From Paraburkholderia phosphatilytica (lineage in GTDB: Bacteria > Pseudomonadota > Gammaproteobacteria > Burkholderiales > Burkholderiaceae): 64,000 bases of DNA. The translations under genes were made by a program, and so were the position numbers. Below the pieces are notes generated by a model, which ran no database searches, had not been told where the DNA came from, and worked only from the letters and a program-made list of their open reading frames with translations. The stretch is from the NCBI RefSeq assembly GCF_003443895.1, contig NZ_QQOA01000026.1:1-64000 (forward strand), written 5' to 3'. Below are positions 51,658 through 60,065 of the stretch, one piece after another. Within the stretch, counting starts at the first letter, position 1. Every line of letters starts with the position of its first letter.

Positions 51658-52557
51658 TTGAGACTCGACACGACAACCGTCCGGCTGGTGCTTGCGATCG
51701 TCGACGAGGGCAGCATTTCGCGCGCCGCGGACCGGCTGGGCCTCGCGGTGGCGGCGGCGTCGAGGCGCGTGACGGATCTCGAGGAGCAGCTCGGCGCGAA
51801 GCTGTTCCGCCGCGTGCCGCACGGCGTCGACATTACCGAGTCCGGCTACAAGCTGCTGCAGTACATCCGCCAGATCGACAACCTCGTCGATCGCCTGGAA
51901 GGAGACGCGCAGGCGCTGCACCAAGGGCTGGACGGCCGCATCATCATCGGCGCGCCGAAGGCGGTCGTGATCGAATTTCTCGCACCAGATATCGCGAACA
52001 TCCAGCGCAAATATCCGGGTATCTCGCTGAAGGTCGTCGAGGAAAACAGCAAGATCGTGCAGCAGTTGCTGCGCGACAAGGTGATCGACGTCGGCATCTA
52101 TGAAAAGAAGAGTGGCTTTCTCGACCTCGCGAAAACACCGTATCGCGACGACCGGCTGGTGCTCGTCTACAGCCGCGCGCATTTCCAGTTCGACGATACG
52201 CCGGTCGGTATCGACGCGCTGATCGAACTGCCGATCGTCAGCCTCGGCGCCGGCTCCGCGGTGCTCGCGGCGGTGCAACGCGCGTACCGCAGTCGCGGCC
52301 GCCAGTTCGCCGGCAATTTCACGGTGGCGGGCTTCGACACGATGCTCGCGCTGGTGCGCCACGGGCTCGGCGTCGGGCTGATGCCGCCGGACGTGCTGCG
52401 CAGCTTCCACCCGGAGCGCGCGCTCGGCACCGCGGAACTCGAGGGCGACTGGCATCACCGCAACTACGTGCTCTCTTTTCTCGAAGGCCACGCGCAGGAG
52501 CGCACGCTGCATCACGTCGTGACCGAACTGCTCGGCGGCACACCGGCCGAACGCTAA
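51658..52557 (+). CDS. LysR-family transcriptional regulator (TTG start)
   Basis: 299 aa. HTH at residues 4-60 (RLVLAIVDEGSISRAADRLGL, then AASRRVTDLEEQLGAKLF), then a LysR effector domain (IIIGAPKAVVIEFLAPDIAN). The start is assigned to TTG at 51658 because AGGAG lies 10 nt upstream and the protein then begins LRLDTTTVRLVLA as expected; an upstream ATG at 51613 has no ribosome site. It precedes the CoA-transferase operon by 129 nt on the same strand, so it probably activates it. Confidence 0.9.
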   Translation: MRLDTTTVRLVLAIVDEGSISRAADRLGLAVAAASRRVTDLEEQLGAKLFRRVPHGVDITESGYKLLQYIRQIDNLVDRLEGDAQALHQGLDGRIIIGAPKAVVIEFLAPDIANIQRKYPGISLKVVEENSKIVQQLLRDKVIDVGIYEKKSGFLDLAKTPYRDDRLVLVYSRAHFQFDDTPVGIDALIELPIVSLGAGSAVLAAVQRAYRSRGRQFAGNFTVAGFDTMLALVRHGLGVGLMPPDVLRSFHPERALGTAELEGDWHHRNYVLSFLEGHAQERTLHHVVTELLGGTPAER

Positions 52558-52686
52558 GGTCTGACATCAACTCCCTCCCGGTTTCGCCAATCGCGAAACC
52601 AGACATGCTCCTTCCATCCTTGCCGCTGCCCGCGCGCTGCGCGACAGTCTGACGTCAGCACATAAGCCAAGGAAAGGAGACTTCAG

Positions 52687-53853
52687 ATGACCCAAACGGC
52701 GCAACTGCCGCTGCAAGGCATTCGCGTGCTCGACGTGAGCCAGGTGATGGCCGGTCCGTTCGCCTGCATGCTGCTCGCCGATCTCGGCGCCGACGTGATC
52801 AAGGTGGAGCCGCTGGAAGGCGACCAGACCCGCGGCGCGATGGGCTTCAAGATGAAGGGGCCCGACAGCATGGGCTTCCTGAACATGAACCGCAACAAGC
52901 GTTCGCTGTCGCTCGACCTGAAGAGCGACGAAGGTCGCGAGTTTTTCTACAAGCTCGCGAAAACCGCGGACGTGATCGTCGAGAACTACCGTCCGGGCGT
53001 CGTGCAGCGGCTGCGGATCGATTACGAGACGATCCGCGAGATCAATCCGAAGATCGTCTACGTCAGCATTTCGGGCTTCGGGCAGAGCGGGCCGTGGGCG
53101 TCGCGGCCGGGTTTCGACCTGATGGCGCAGGCCATGTCTGGCGTGATGAGCGTGACCGGCTACAAGGGCGGCAAGCCGGTGAAGGCGGGCGTGCCGGTGG
53201 CCGACATCGGCTGCGCGCTGTTCGCGGTATACGGCCTGCTATCCGCGTACATCGGCGCGCAGAAGAGAGGGCAGGGCCAACATATCGACGCGTCGCTGTT
53301 CGATTCGGCGATGGCGTTCTCGATCTGGGACATGTCCGACTACTGGGGCACGGGCGTGCCGCCGACTCCGCTCGGCACCAGCAACAAGATGAGCGCGCCG
53401 TACCAGGCGGTGAAAGCGCGCGACGGCTACTTCGTGATGGGTGCCACCAACCAGAAGCTGTGGACGAAACTCTGCGAGCTGCTGCAGCGTCAGGACCTCA
53501 TCAAACATGCCGGGTTCGAGACCGTATCTCTGCGGCTGAAAAACCGCGAGGCGCTGATCGAAACGCTCGAACAGGAGTTCGGCAAACGCGATTGCGAAGA
53601 CTGGATCGACACGATGCTCGCGGCCGGCATTCCCGCGGGTCCGATCCTGTCGTACCCCGAAGCATTTGCGAGCGAGCACGCGCAGCACCGAGGCATGTGC
53701 ATGGAAATCGATCATCCGATCGAAGGGAAGGTCAAGAACATCGGCTTTCCGGTGAAGCTGCTCGGCACGCCGCAGCAGGTGCGCCGCCATCCGCCGCTAC
53801 TCGGCGAGCACAACGCCGAGCTGTTCGCCGAGATCGACGGGACCGCACCATGA
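52687..53853 (+). CDS. CaiB/BaiF family CoA-transferase (family III)
   Basis: 388 aa. N-terminal GIRVLDVSQVMAGPFACMLLADLGADVIKVE and the following NRNKRSLSLDLKSDEGR are family hallmarks. The FDLMAQAMSG block holds the catalytic Asp, and C-terminal GLPAGPIL-type loop is AGIPAGPILSYPEA. It moves CoA from a donor acyl-CoA to a carboxylic acid, giving the activated substrate for the next gene. Its stop overlaps the crotonase-fold gene start (ATGA). Confidence 0.93.
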   Translation: MTQTAQLPLQGIRVLDVSQVMAGPFACMLLADLGADVIKVEPLEGDQTRGAMGFKMKGPDSMGFLNMNRNKRSLSLDLKSDEGREFFYKLAKTADVIVENYRPGVVQRLRIDYETIREINPKIVYVSISGFGQSGPWASRPGFDLMAQAMSGVMSVTGYKGGKPVKAGVPVADIGCALFAVYGLLSAYIGAQKRGQGQHIDASLFDSAMAFSIWDMSDYWGTGVPPTPLGTSNKMSAPYQAVKARDGYFVMGATNQKLWTKLCELLQRQDLIKHAGFETVSLRLKNREALIETLEQEFGKRDCEDWIDTMLAAGIPAGPILSYPEAFASEHAQHRGMCMEIDHPIEGKVKNIGFPVKLLGTPQQVRRHPPLLGEHNAELFAEIDGTAP

Positions 53854-54620
53854 GCGAAACCGATACTGTCAAATTGACGCTGCATGCGTCCGGCGCGGCC
53901 GCGATCGTGATCGATCGCCCCGAGCGCCATAACGCGATGACGATCCCGATGTACGAGGCGCTGCTCGAGCGCATCGCGCAGTGCGAGCGCGACGCAGCGG
54001 TGCGCTGCATCCTGCTGTGCGGTGCGGGCGGCAAGTCGTTCGTGTCGGGCACGGACATCGGCTACTTCACCGGCTTTCGCAATGGCCGCGACGGCGTCGC
54101 GTACGAAGCGCTGGTCGAAAAGGTGATCGACGCGGTGGAGCGCATCGCGCTACCGACTATCGCGGTGATCGACGGCTGGACGGTGGGCGGCGGCCTCGCG
54201 CTCGCCACCGCGTGCGACTTTCGTCTGTGCACCGACTCGTCGCGCTTTGGTGCGCCGATCGCAAAGACGCTGTCGAACACGCTGTCGGCGCGCAATCTCG
54301 CGCGGCTCGCTGCCGCATTCGGCGTGCCGCGCGTGAAGAAGATGCTGATGCTCGCCGACATGCTGAGCGCACAGGATGCGCTCGCGTGCGGCTACGTCTA
54401 CGAAGTCTGCGCGCGCGACACGCTGGAAGCATCTGCCGCAGCGCTCGCCGAACGGCTGATCGCGCTGTCGCCCGTCACGCAGCGCGCGGTGAAGGAAAGC
54501 CTGCGTCGCATCGTTGTCGAACGGCGGCTCGACGACGAGGATCTGATCGAGCAGGTCTACGGCAGCGAAGCGTTTCGCGACGCGGTAAAGGCGTTCACCT
54601 CGGGTTCATCGAAGCGTTGA
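53850..54620 (+). CDS. Enoyl-CoA hydratase/isomerase (crotonase) family protein with altered active site
   Basis: 256 aa. Crotonase fold: VIDRPERHNAMTIPMYEAL, the oxyanion-hole pair near GKSFVSGTDI and DGWTVGGGLALATACDFRL. The two glutamates of classical hydratases (GGGxE and FGxPE) are replaced: the residues are Ala117 and Ile137. So it probably is not a simple hydratase; isomerase, hydrolase, decarboxylase or lyase activity is possible. Co-translated with the CoA-transferase. Confidence 0.88.
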   Translation: MSETDTVKLTLHASGAAAIVIDRPERHNAMTIPMYEALLERIAQCERDAAVRCILLCGAGGKSFVSGTDIGYFTGFRNGRDGVAYEALVEKVIDAVERIALPTIAVIDGWTVGGGLALATACDFRLCTDSSRFGAPIAKTLSNTLSARNLARLAAAFGVPRVKKMLMLADMLSAQDALACGYVYEVCARDTLEASAAALAERLIALSPVTQRAVKESLRRIVVERRLDDEDLIEQVYGSEAFRDAVKAFTSGSSKR

Positions 54621-54657
54621 AACGCTGAAGCCGCATCGAACATAACAAGGAGGAGAC

Positions 54658-55965
54658 ATGAAAGGATTGCAGCCGAAGGCGACCACCACGGTGCTACTGA
54701 TGCTGTGCCTGATGTACTTCATCACGTATGTGGATCGCGTCAACATCAGCACCGCAGCCGGGCAGTTCAAGGCGGAACTCGGGCTTTCGAACACGCAGCT
54801 CGGGCTGATCTTTTCGGCGTTCGCGTATCCGTACGTGATATTCCAGTTCATCGGCGGCTGGGTCAGCGATCGCTTCGGCGCGCGCCGCACGCTGATCGCC
54901 TGCGCGGCGATCTGGGCTGTGGCCACCACGCTGACGGGTCTCGCGGGAGGCTTCTACGCGCTCGTGGCCGCACGCCTGCTGCTCGGGCTCGGCGAGGGCG
55001 CGACCTTTCCCGCGTCGACGAGCGCGATGGCGTCGTGGATCACGCGCGATAAACGCGGCATGGCGCAGGGCATCACGCATTCCTCCGCGCGGCTCGGCAA
55101 CGCGATCGCGCCGATGCTGGTGCTCGCGTTGATGAGCGCGTTCGACTGGCGCGCGTCGTTCTATCTGCTGGGCGCGCTGAGCTTCGGCTGGCTGGTGTTG
55201 TGGCTGATCACCTACACGGAGAGGCCGGCCGACCACGCGCGCATCACGTCCGCCGAACTCGCGGTGCTGCCGCCGCCGCGCGTCCATCCGGATTCGCCGC
55301 GCGGCACGTGGCTGCGTCTGTTTCGCCGCATGCTGCCGGTGTCGATCGTCTACTTCTGCTACAACTGGATCTTGTGGCTGATGCTCGACTGGATGCCGCT
55401 GTACTTCATGCACAGCTTCCATCTGAACATCAGGAAGGCGGTGATCTTCACGTCGGGCGTGTTTGTTGCCGGCGTGGTGGGCGATCTGGTGGGCGGCATG
55501 GTCAGCGACCGGCTGGTACGGCGTACCGGCAACCTGAGGCTCGCGCGCAGCAACCTCGTAGCGGTCTGCATGGCGTTGACGGGCCTGTCGCTGATTCCGG
55601 TCGTGCTGCTGCACGATCCGGTCTACTCGCTGATCTTCCTCGGGGCGGCAATGTTCTTCAACGAGATGAACGTCGGGCCGATGTGGGCGATCCCGATGGA
55701 CATCGCGTACGACCGCTCCGGCACCGCGAGCGGCATCATGAGCGGCACCGGCTTCACGGCGGCGATCGTGAGCCCGGTCGTGGCCGGCTATGTTGCCGAT
55801 CATGCGGTCAACTGGAACATCACGTTCATGCTGTCGATCGGCGTGATGGCGATCGGCATTCTGGTGAGCTTCCTGATGAAGCCCAACCGCGCGTTCGAAA
55901 ACGTATCACGACGTGTGGAAACGCCGGAAACCTCGTTGCCGCAGCGCGCGCGGGACGCGGCTTAG
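54658..55965 (+). CDS. MFS transporter, ACS (carboxylate) family
   Basis: 435 aa, 12 transmembrane helices. MYFITYVDRVNISTAAGQFK and GWVSDRFGARRTLIAC place it with the ACS carriers at 29926 and 35298. AAGGAGGAG directly precedes the ATG. It is third in the CoA-transferase/crotonase operon, so it likely brings in the acid those enzymes activate. Its stop lies 4 nt from the rhlC stop in convergent orientation, with no visible terminator between. Confidence 0.92.
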   Translation: MKGLQPKATTTVLLMLCLMYFITYVDRVNISTAAGQFKAELGLSNTQLGLIFSAFAYPYVIFQFIGGWVSDRFGARRTLIACAAIWAVATTLTGLAGGFYALVAARLLLGLGEGATFPASTSAMASWITRDKRGMAQGITHSSARLGNAIAPMLVLALMSAFDWRASFYLLGALSFGWLVLWLITYTERPADHARITSAELAVLPPPRVHPDSPRGTWLRLFRRMLPVSIVYFCYNWILWLMLDWMPLYFMHSFHLNIRKAVIFTSGVFVAGVVGDLVGGMVSDRLVRRTGNLRLARSNLVAVCMALTGLSLIPVVLLHDPVYSLIFLGAAMFFNEMNVGPMWAIPMDIAYDRSGTASGIMSGTGFTAAIVSPVVAGYVADHAVNWNITFMLSIGVMAIGILVSFLMKPNRAFENVSRRVETPETSLPQRARDAA

Positions 55966-55969
55966 GTGC

Positions 55970-56932
55970 TCAGGTGATCTGGCCGGCTGCCCGCGAAGCG
56001 TTTGCCCATCGTAGCAGGCGTGGACGTTCGCTTTCGATCGGTCCCAGCCTGCCGTAGAGTCCATCGATCAATCCATAGCCGATGGCGGCGAGCTTCGCCA
56101 GCTTGCCGCCTTCGAACAGCAGCACCTGCGCGATCTGCATCAACGTGACGACGTTCGGCGCGATCGCAACCGGAAACGACAGCACATACTGCCTGCACAG
56201 AAACATGCCGTTGCGCGCCATGTAGTAGCGGCGCTCGGCCGGATGGTTCGTCGACGTCACGCGCAGCGAACCCAGCCGGTGCACGCGCCGGTGTCCGATG
56301 CGGTGCGTCAGCACGAGACGCGGGTCGATGTAGAACGGCACGCCGAGCTGCAACGCGCGCATCGCGTAGTCGGTGTCGACATGATCGATGAAGAACGCTT
56401 CCGCGAACGCGCCGAGCTTCTCATACGCGCCGCGCGAGATCACCGACCCCGACGACAGCAGGAACGAGCAGCGCTGCGGGCCGTGGCATCCTTCGAACGA
56501 CAATCGCCGCCACGTGAAGCCGTTGCTGACGATCTGCGGCATGAACCGGCGCGCGTTCGCATCGAAGATCTGTGGCCCGATGACGAACGGTTTCGCACCG
56601 AAGCGTCCGGACGATTCGTGCATCAACGGAAAGTAGTCTTCGCTGACCACCGAATCCTGATCGAACAGCGCAACAGCGTTCAGGCCTTCAGCGAAGAGCC
56701 GGGTCAACCCCGCGTTGTAAGCGCCGGCAATACCGCCATGGTTGCCGTTATGCCAATACGCAATGTCGTGCGCGGCCAGCGTGGCGGCGAGTTCGGGGTC
56801 GGCGCGCATCGAGTTGTCGACCGCCAGCACGTGCGGGGTCCGCGCGCGCAGACGCAGCAGATGATCCACGTGTTCCGCGAGCGGACGAAACAGCACGACG
56901 AGCGCACCGATCTGCAAGACGTCGTCCGTCAT
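55970..56932 (-). CDS. rhlC: Rhamnosyltransferase 2, RhlC-like (glycosyltransferase family 2)
   Basis: 320 aa. GT-A fold with IGALVVLFRPLAEHVDHLL at the N-terminus, VDN at 38-40, GNHGGIAGAYNAG at 63-75 and the metal-binding DQD at 91-93 (ALFDQDSVVS). Length fits RhlC (about 325 aa). RhlC adds the second rhamnose to mono-rhamnolipid from dTDP-L-rhamnose. It overlaps the rhlB stop by 4 nt, and the position after rhlA and rhlB strongly supports the assignment; from sequence alone it would be a rhamnosyltransferase-like GT2. Confidence 0.86.
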   Translation of the reverse strand: MTDDVLQIGALVVLFRPLAEHVDHLLRLRARTPHVLAVDNSMRADPELAATLAAHDIAYWHNGNHGGIAGAYNAGLTRLFAEGLNAVALFDQDSVVSEDYFPLMHESSGRFGAKPFVIGPQIFDANARRFMPQIVSNGFTWRRLSFEGCHGPQRCSFLLSSGSVISRGAYEKLGAFAEAFFIDHVDTDYAMRALQLGVPFYIDPRLVLTHRIGHRRVHRLGSLRVTSTNHPAERRYYMARNGMFLCRQYVLSFPVAIAPNVVTLMQIAQVLLFEGGKLAKLAAIGYGLIDGLYGRLGPIESERPRLLRWANASRAAGQIT

Positions 56933-58194
56933 GCCGACACCTTTTCGTGATGCGGGACGAACCGCTCGATATACCTTGCCGCTTCGATACACGCGTCGGG
57001 CGCGCGCTGCAACCGTCGCTTTGCTTCCTCGCATCGGATTGCGATTACACGGTCGCGGCTGACGTGATCGATCGCTGCCGCAAGCGCGTCCCCGCTCGCA
57101 AGCGCTTTCAGCCGCACGCCGCAACCGATGCGAGCCACGCGCGCGGCGTTGTCGAACTGATCGTGCGCGAAGGGTGTCACCACCTGCGGAATACCGCCCG
57201 CGAATGCCAGCGCAGCCGTGCCGATGCCACCGTGATGCGCGATCGCCGCGCAGCGCGGCAGCAACGTGCCGAGCGGCACGAAGCTGCGCGCGAGCACCTG
57301 CGGTTGACCGCGAAACGCAATGGCCGCATTGCGTGCAATGACGATGGCTCGCGTTTTCGTCCGCTGTAACGCGTGTTCGATCGAACCGAACCACGCGCGT
57401 TCGTCGAGCAGCGTCGAGCCCGCGGTGAAGACGACGGGCGGCGGACCGGACGACAGAAAGCGCTCGAGTTCCCGATCGGGTGCATCGTCGGCCCGCTCAT
57501 CGTGCGCGAGCGGAAAACCGCACATCGCGCGATTGCGCGGCCAGTCGGATTGCGGCGGCGCGAACCATTCGGGAAAGAGACACAGCACGCCATCCGTCGA
57601 ATGCAGCCACGTGCCGAGGATATGATCCGCGGGCGCGAGCCCGAGCTCGGTGCGCACGCCGTTCAGCACCGGCCCGAGCGCGCGGTCGAGCAGCTTCGTT
57701 TCCAGCAGATCCATCAGCGAAGCGCGCGCAACACGCGGCAGCCACGCGGGAATCGTCATGCGCGGATGCGTGGGCGGCGCATCGGCGGAGAGCAGGGTGG
57801 ACGGCGATACCTGTACCGACACATACGGCGTGCCGCGCACCTCCTGCATCAGGCGCGCGGACAACGCCCAGAGCGAGCCGACCAGCAGCGTATCGCGCGT
57901 GGCGAGCGATGCGAGCACGTCGAAATGCGAACGGATCGTCGGCGCAATCACACTCCACAACACGCGAAAGGACGTGCGCGGATTCCATAGCGCAGGGTTC
58001 GCAATCGCGGATTCATACTCCGGTGCCGTGCCGATGGGAACGAATGCGAAACGTGCGTTCGTCACGAGCGGCTCGAACGGCGGATGCGTGCAGAACACGA
58101 TGCGATGTCCGCGCGCGGCCAGTGCGCGACCGATGCCGATGAACGGATGGACGTCGCCGGCGGAGCCGATCGCGGTGATGACGATGTGTGCCAT
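56929..58194 (-). CDS. rhlB: Rhamnosyltransferase 1 subunit B, RhlB-like (glycosyltransferase family 1)
   Basis: 421 aa, two Rossmann lobes of GT-B type. The N-lobe start IVITAIGSAGDVHPFIGIGRALAARGH is the UGT-like acceptor side. The nucleotide-sugar signature lies at AHHGGIGTAALAFAGGIPQV (319-338) and PFAHDQFDNA (341-350). RhlB joins L-rhamnose from dTDP-rhamnose to the 3-(3-hydroxyalkanoyloxy)alkanoate made by RhlA. Length is near the Pseudomonas enzyme (426 aa). It follows the methyltransferase-like gene by 7 nt and overlaps rhlC. Confidence 0.9.
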   Translation of the reverse strand: MAHIVITAIGSAGDVHPFIGIGRALAARGHRIVFCTHPPFEPLVTNARFAFVPIGTAPEYESAIANPALWNPRTSFRVLWSVIAPTIRSHFDVLASLATRDTLLVGSLWALSARLMQEVRGTPYVSVQVSPSTLLSADAPPTHPRMTIPAWLPRVARASLMDLLETKLLDRALGPVLNGVRTELGLAPADHILGTWLHSTDGVLCLFPEWFAPPQSDWPRNRAMCGFPLAHDERADDAPDRELERFLSSGPPPVVFTAGSTLLDERAWFGSIEHALQRTKTRAIVIARNAAIAFRGQPQVLARSFVPLGTLLPRCAAIAHHGGIGTAALAFAGGIPQVVTPFAHDQFDNAARVARIGCGVRLKALASGDALAAAIDHVSRDRVIAIRCEEAKRRLQRAPDACIEAARYIERFVPHHEKVSA

Positions 58195-58201
58195 CGCGTG
58201 C

Positions 58202-58771
58202 TCAATAGAGACCGGGCACCAGCGCGCGCACGACGCGGCGGTACGCGTGATACGACTCGCCGAAGTGGCCGGACAGCCAGCGCTCCTCGACGCGGACCTT
58301 GTACGCAAGCGACGCGAAGATCAGCGCGAAGCCGATCACGCCGATCGGGCGCGCCTGAATCAGCGCTGAGCCCGCGATCGCTGCGAGACAACCGGTATAG
58401 ATCGGATGCCGCACGAGCGCGTATGGGCCGGTGCGGATCAATTCGTGCGTGTCCTTGAGCGTGACCGACACGCTCCAGTTCGTGCCGAGATGCAGCCGTC
58501 CCCAGACCGAAAACGCAAGCCCCGCGATGACGATCGCGAGCCCCGCCCGTTGCGTCGGGCCGAAGAAAGAAGGTGACGCCGCGCTGTCGACAGCCACGGG
58601 CCATACGATCAACGCACACCCTACGATGAGCGGCACCGACTGCAACGTGCGCGACCAGCCGCTCTCGCGACAGATGGTCTGCTTCGCGCCGGCTGACGCG
58701 TGAATCCAGTACGCAAGCCAGAGCAGCCACGGCACGAGTATCGCAGTTGAACGGATCAGCGATGCGGTCAT
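58202..58771 (-). CDS. Isoprenylcysteine carboxyl methyltransferase (ICMT)-like membrane protein
   Basis: 189 aa, four or five transmembrane segments. The phospholipid/ICMT methyltransferase signature is seen: IRTGPYALVRHPIYTG, then VRVEERWLSGHFGESYHAYRRVV, with SAM-binding residues in the His-Pro-Tyr and Glu-Glu positions. Such proteins methylate lipid or prenyl carboxyl groups in the membrane. It lies 1 nt after rhlA and 7 nt before rhlB, so it is in the rhamnolipid operon and may modify the lipid product or a precursor. That role is inference; I know of no such step in characterised rhamnolipid pathways. Confidence 0.82.
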   Translation of the reverse strand: MTASLIRSTAILVPWLLWLAYWIHASAGAKQTICRESGWSRTLQSVPLIVGCALIVWPVAVDSAASPSFFGPTQRAGLAIVIAGLAFSVWGRLHLGTNWSVSVTLKDTHELIRTGPYALVRHPIYTGCLAAIAGSALIQARPIGVIGFALIFASLAYKVRVEERWLSGHFGESYHAYRRVVRALVPGLY

Positions 58772-58772
58772 G

Positions 58773-59687
58773 TCAGGCTCCCAGAGGACTTGCGAGCATG
58801 GTGCTCGCAAACGTTTGCGCGACGGTGGCGGGAAAGGCCGGAGCCGGTTTTGCCACGCTTTCCAGCTCGCCGAAGAACGACAGGATTTCGCCGCGCACGG
58901 CGGCCGCCTGCTCGCGTCCTTCGAGTTCGAGGAAATGGCCGGTGCCCGGGACCGTTGCGAACTGCGCGTGCCGGACGTACGGCGCGATCTGGCGGATATC
59001 GCGTGCGCTCGTATGCTGGTCCAGATCGCCGTTGATGAACTTCACGCGACAGTCGATTGCGGCAAGCTTGTCGAGCCAGTCGCGCGGGTCGAGTGCGAGG
59101 ATCTGCTCGGTGTGAAAAAGTATCTGTTCGTGATATTCCGCGCCGAGCGCCGTCAGATAGCGGTAGTTCATCAGCTTGACGATGCGCGGCAGGTGCGCGC
59201 CGACCGTGTCGTTCAGCAGTTGCGCGGCCGCCATGTGGTTGCCGGCCGCGAGAAAGTCTCGTGCGGAGCCGACGTAATCGAGCATCGCGACGTTGAGATG
59301 CGGCGAAAACGAACCGATCACCGCGCGCTCGATGCTGGTACGTTCGCGCGCCAGCGCGAGCAGCGCCGCGAGACCGCCCCACGACACCGAATACATGAAC
59401 TTCGGTTCGAGCAGCCTCGCCACGTCGAGCAGGATGTCGATCTCGTCGTCCTTGGTCAGGACGAACGGTTCGCGATTGTGCTGCCGCGATTGACCCGCAT
59501 AAGGCAGGTCGAAACAGATCACGTTGTAGCGCTCGCCCATGTACTTGACCGTCTGCCCGAACGACGCCGTCGTTGCCAGCGCGCCATTGACCAGGATCAC
59601 GCTGGCGGCGTCCCGATGAAACCGGTGCATTTCCACATGCACTTTCAACTGCTTCGTCACACGAACGACAAGCTTTTCGACACTCAT
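58773..59687 (-). CDS. rhlA: RhlA, 3-(3-hydroxyalkanoyloxy)alkanoate synthase
   Basis: 304-aa alpha/beta-hydrolase fold enzyme that joins two 3-hydroxyacyl chains, the lipid part of rhamnolipids. Sequence blocks closely follow Pseudomonas RhlA as I recall it: ILVNGALATTASFGQTVKYM, then VICFDLPYAGQSRQHN and VSWGGLAALLALAR. The catalytic triad appears as Ser102, Asp223 and His251 (GTGHFLELE), the same numbers as in Pseudomonas. The start at 59687 follows GGGGGTAGGC. First gene of an overlapping operon with an ICMT-like gene, rhlB and rhlC. Confidence 0.93.
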   Translation of the reverse strand: MSVEKLVVRVTKQLKVHVEMHRFHRDAASVILVNGALATTASFGQTVKYMGERYNVICFDLPYAGQSRQHNREPFVLTKDDEIDILLDVARLLEPKFMYSVSWGGLAALLALARERTSIERAVIGSFSPHLNVAMLDYVGSARDFLAAGNHMAAAQLLNDTVGAHLPRIVKLMNYRYLTALGAEYHEQILFHTEQILALDPRDWLDKLAAIDCRVKFINGDLDQHTSARDIRQIAPYVRHAQFATVPGTGHFLELEGREQAAAVRGEILSFFGELESVAKPAPAFPATVAQTFASTMLASPLGA

Positions 59688-60065
59688 GCCTACCCCCGGA
59701 AAGCGAACGACAAAAAGATCCCCAGCCGCACGAAAAACGTGCAGCGACGTGACAGAACTCATGCAATGGAAGAGGGACGACGGTCTGTCGCGAGCCTTGC
59801 CGGGAGTGCGACGGAGCGTGGTGCGGTGCAGCGATGTGAGTGGACTATAGTCTGAGGAATAGAGAATTTTCAAGCACGCGATGAAAATTATGCGGGCTGA
59901 TTTCTACCCTGATTTTCACGCTGTTTTTGCGTTAAATGCGTGTGAATCGATGCGCCAATTCAGTGCGGGAAGTCATGGAATCGACATTGCGAACCGAAAG
60001 AATCGGGAAGATGTTTGAATAGTTAGTACTACGGCGTTTGAAACATTTCTAACGAAGCATTCCTG
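59688..60065. other. 378-bp intergenic region upstream of rhlA
   Basis: AT-richer than its surroundings, with no ORF. It contains the candidate rhlA promoter (59844-59873). I looked for a lux-box-like CTG-N10-CAG dyad typical of quorum-controlled rhl promoters and did not see one. The part near 60000-60065 is the downstream end of the pyruvyl transferase gene; no clear terminator is visible. Confidence 0.5.
59844..59873 (-). promoter_or_regulatory. Candidate sigma-70 promoter of rhlA
   Basis: On the minus strand TTGAAA (59873-59868), an 18-bp spacer and TATAGT (59849-59844) give a near-consensus -35/-10 pair, about 150 nt upstream of the rhlA ATG. Confidence 0.5.

Noticed and set aside
49672..52515. 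Very long minus-strand frame (947 codons) opposite the TRAP operon
   Set aside because: Its His/Arg/Asp-rich translation is antisense to three well-supported genes; such frames are common in GC-rich DNA.
59880..60000. lux-box-like element near CCCTGATTTTCACGCTGTT
   Set aside because: It has CTG at one end but no matching CAG at the right spacing, so it does not fit a LuxR dyad.
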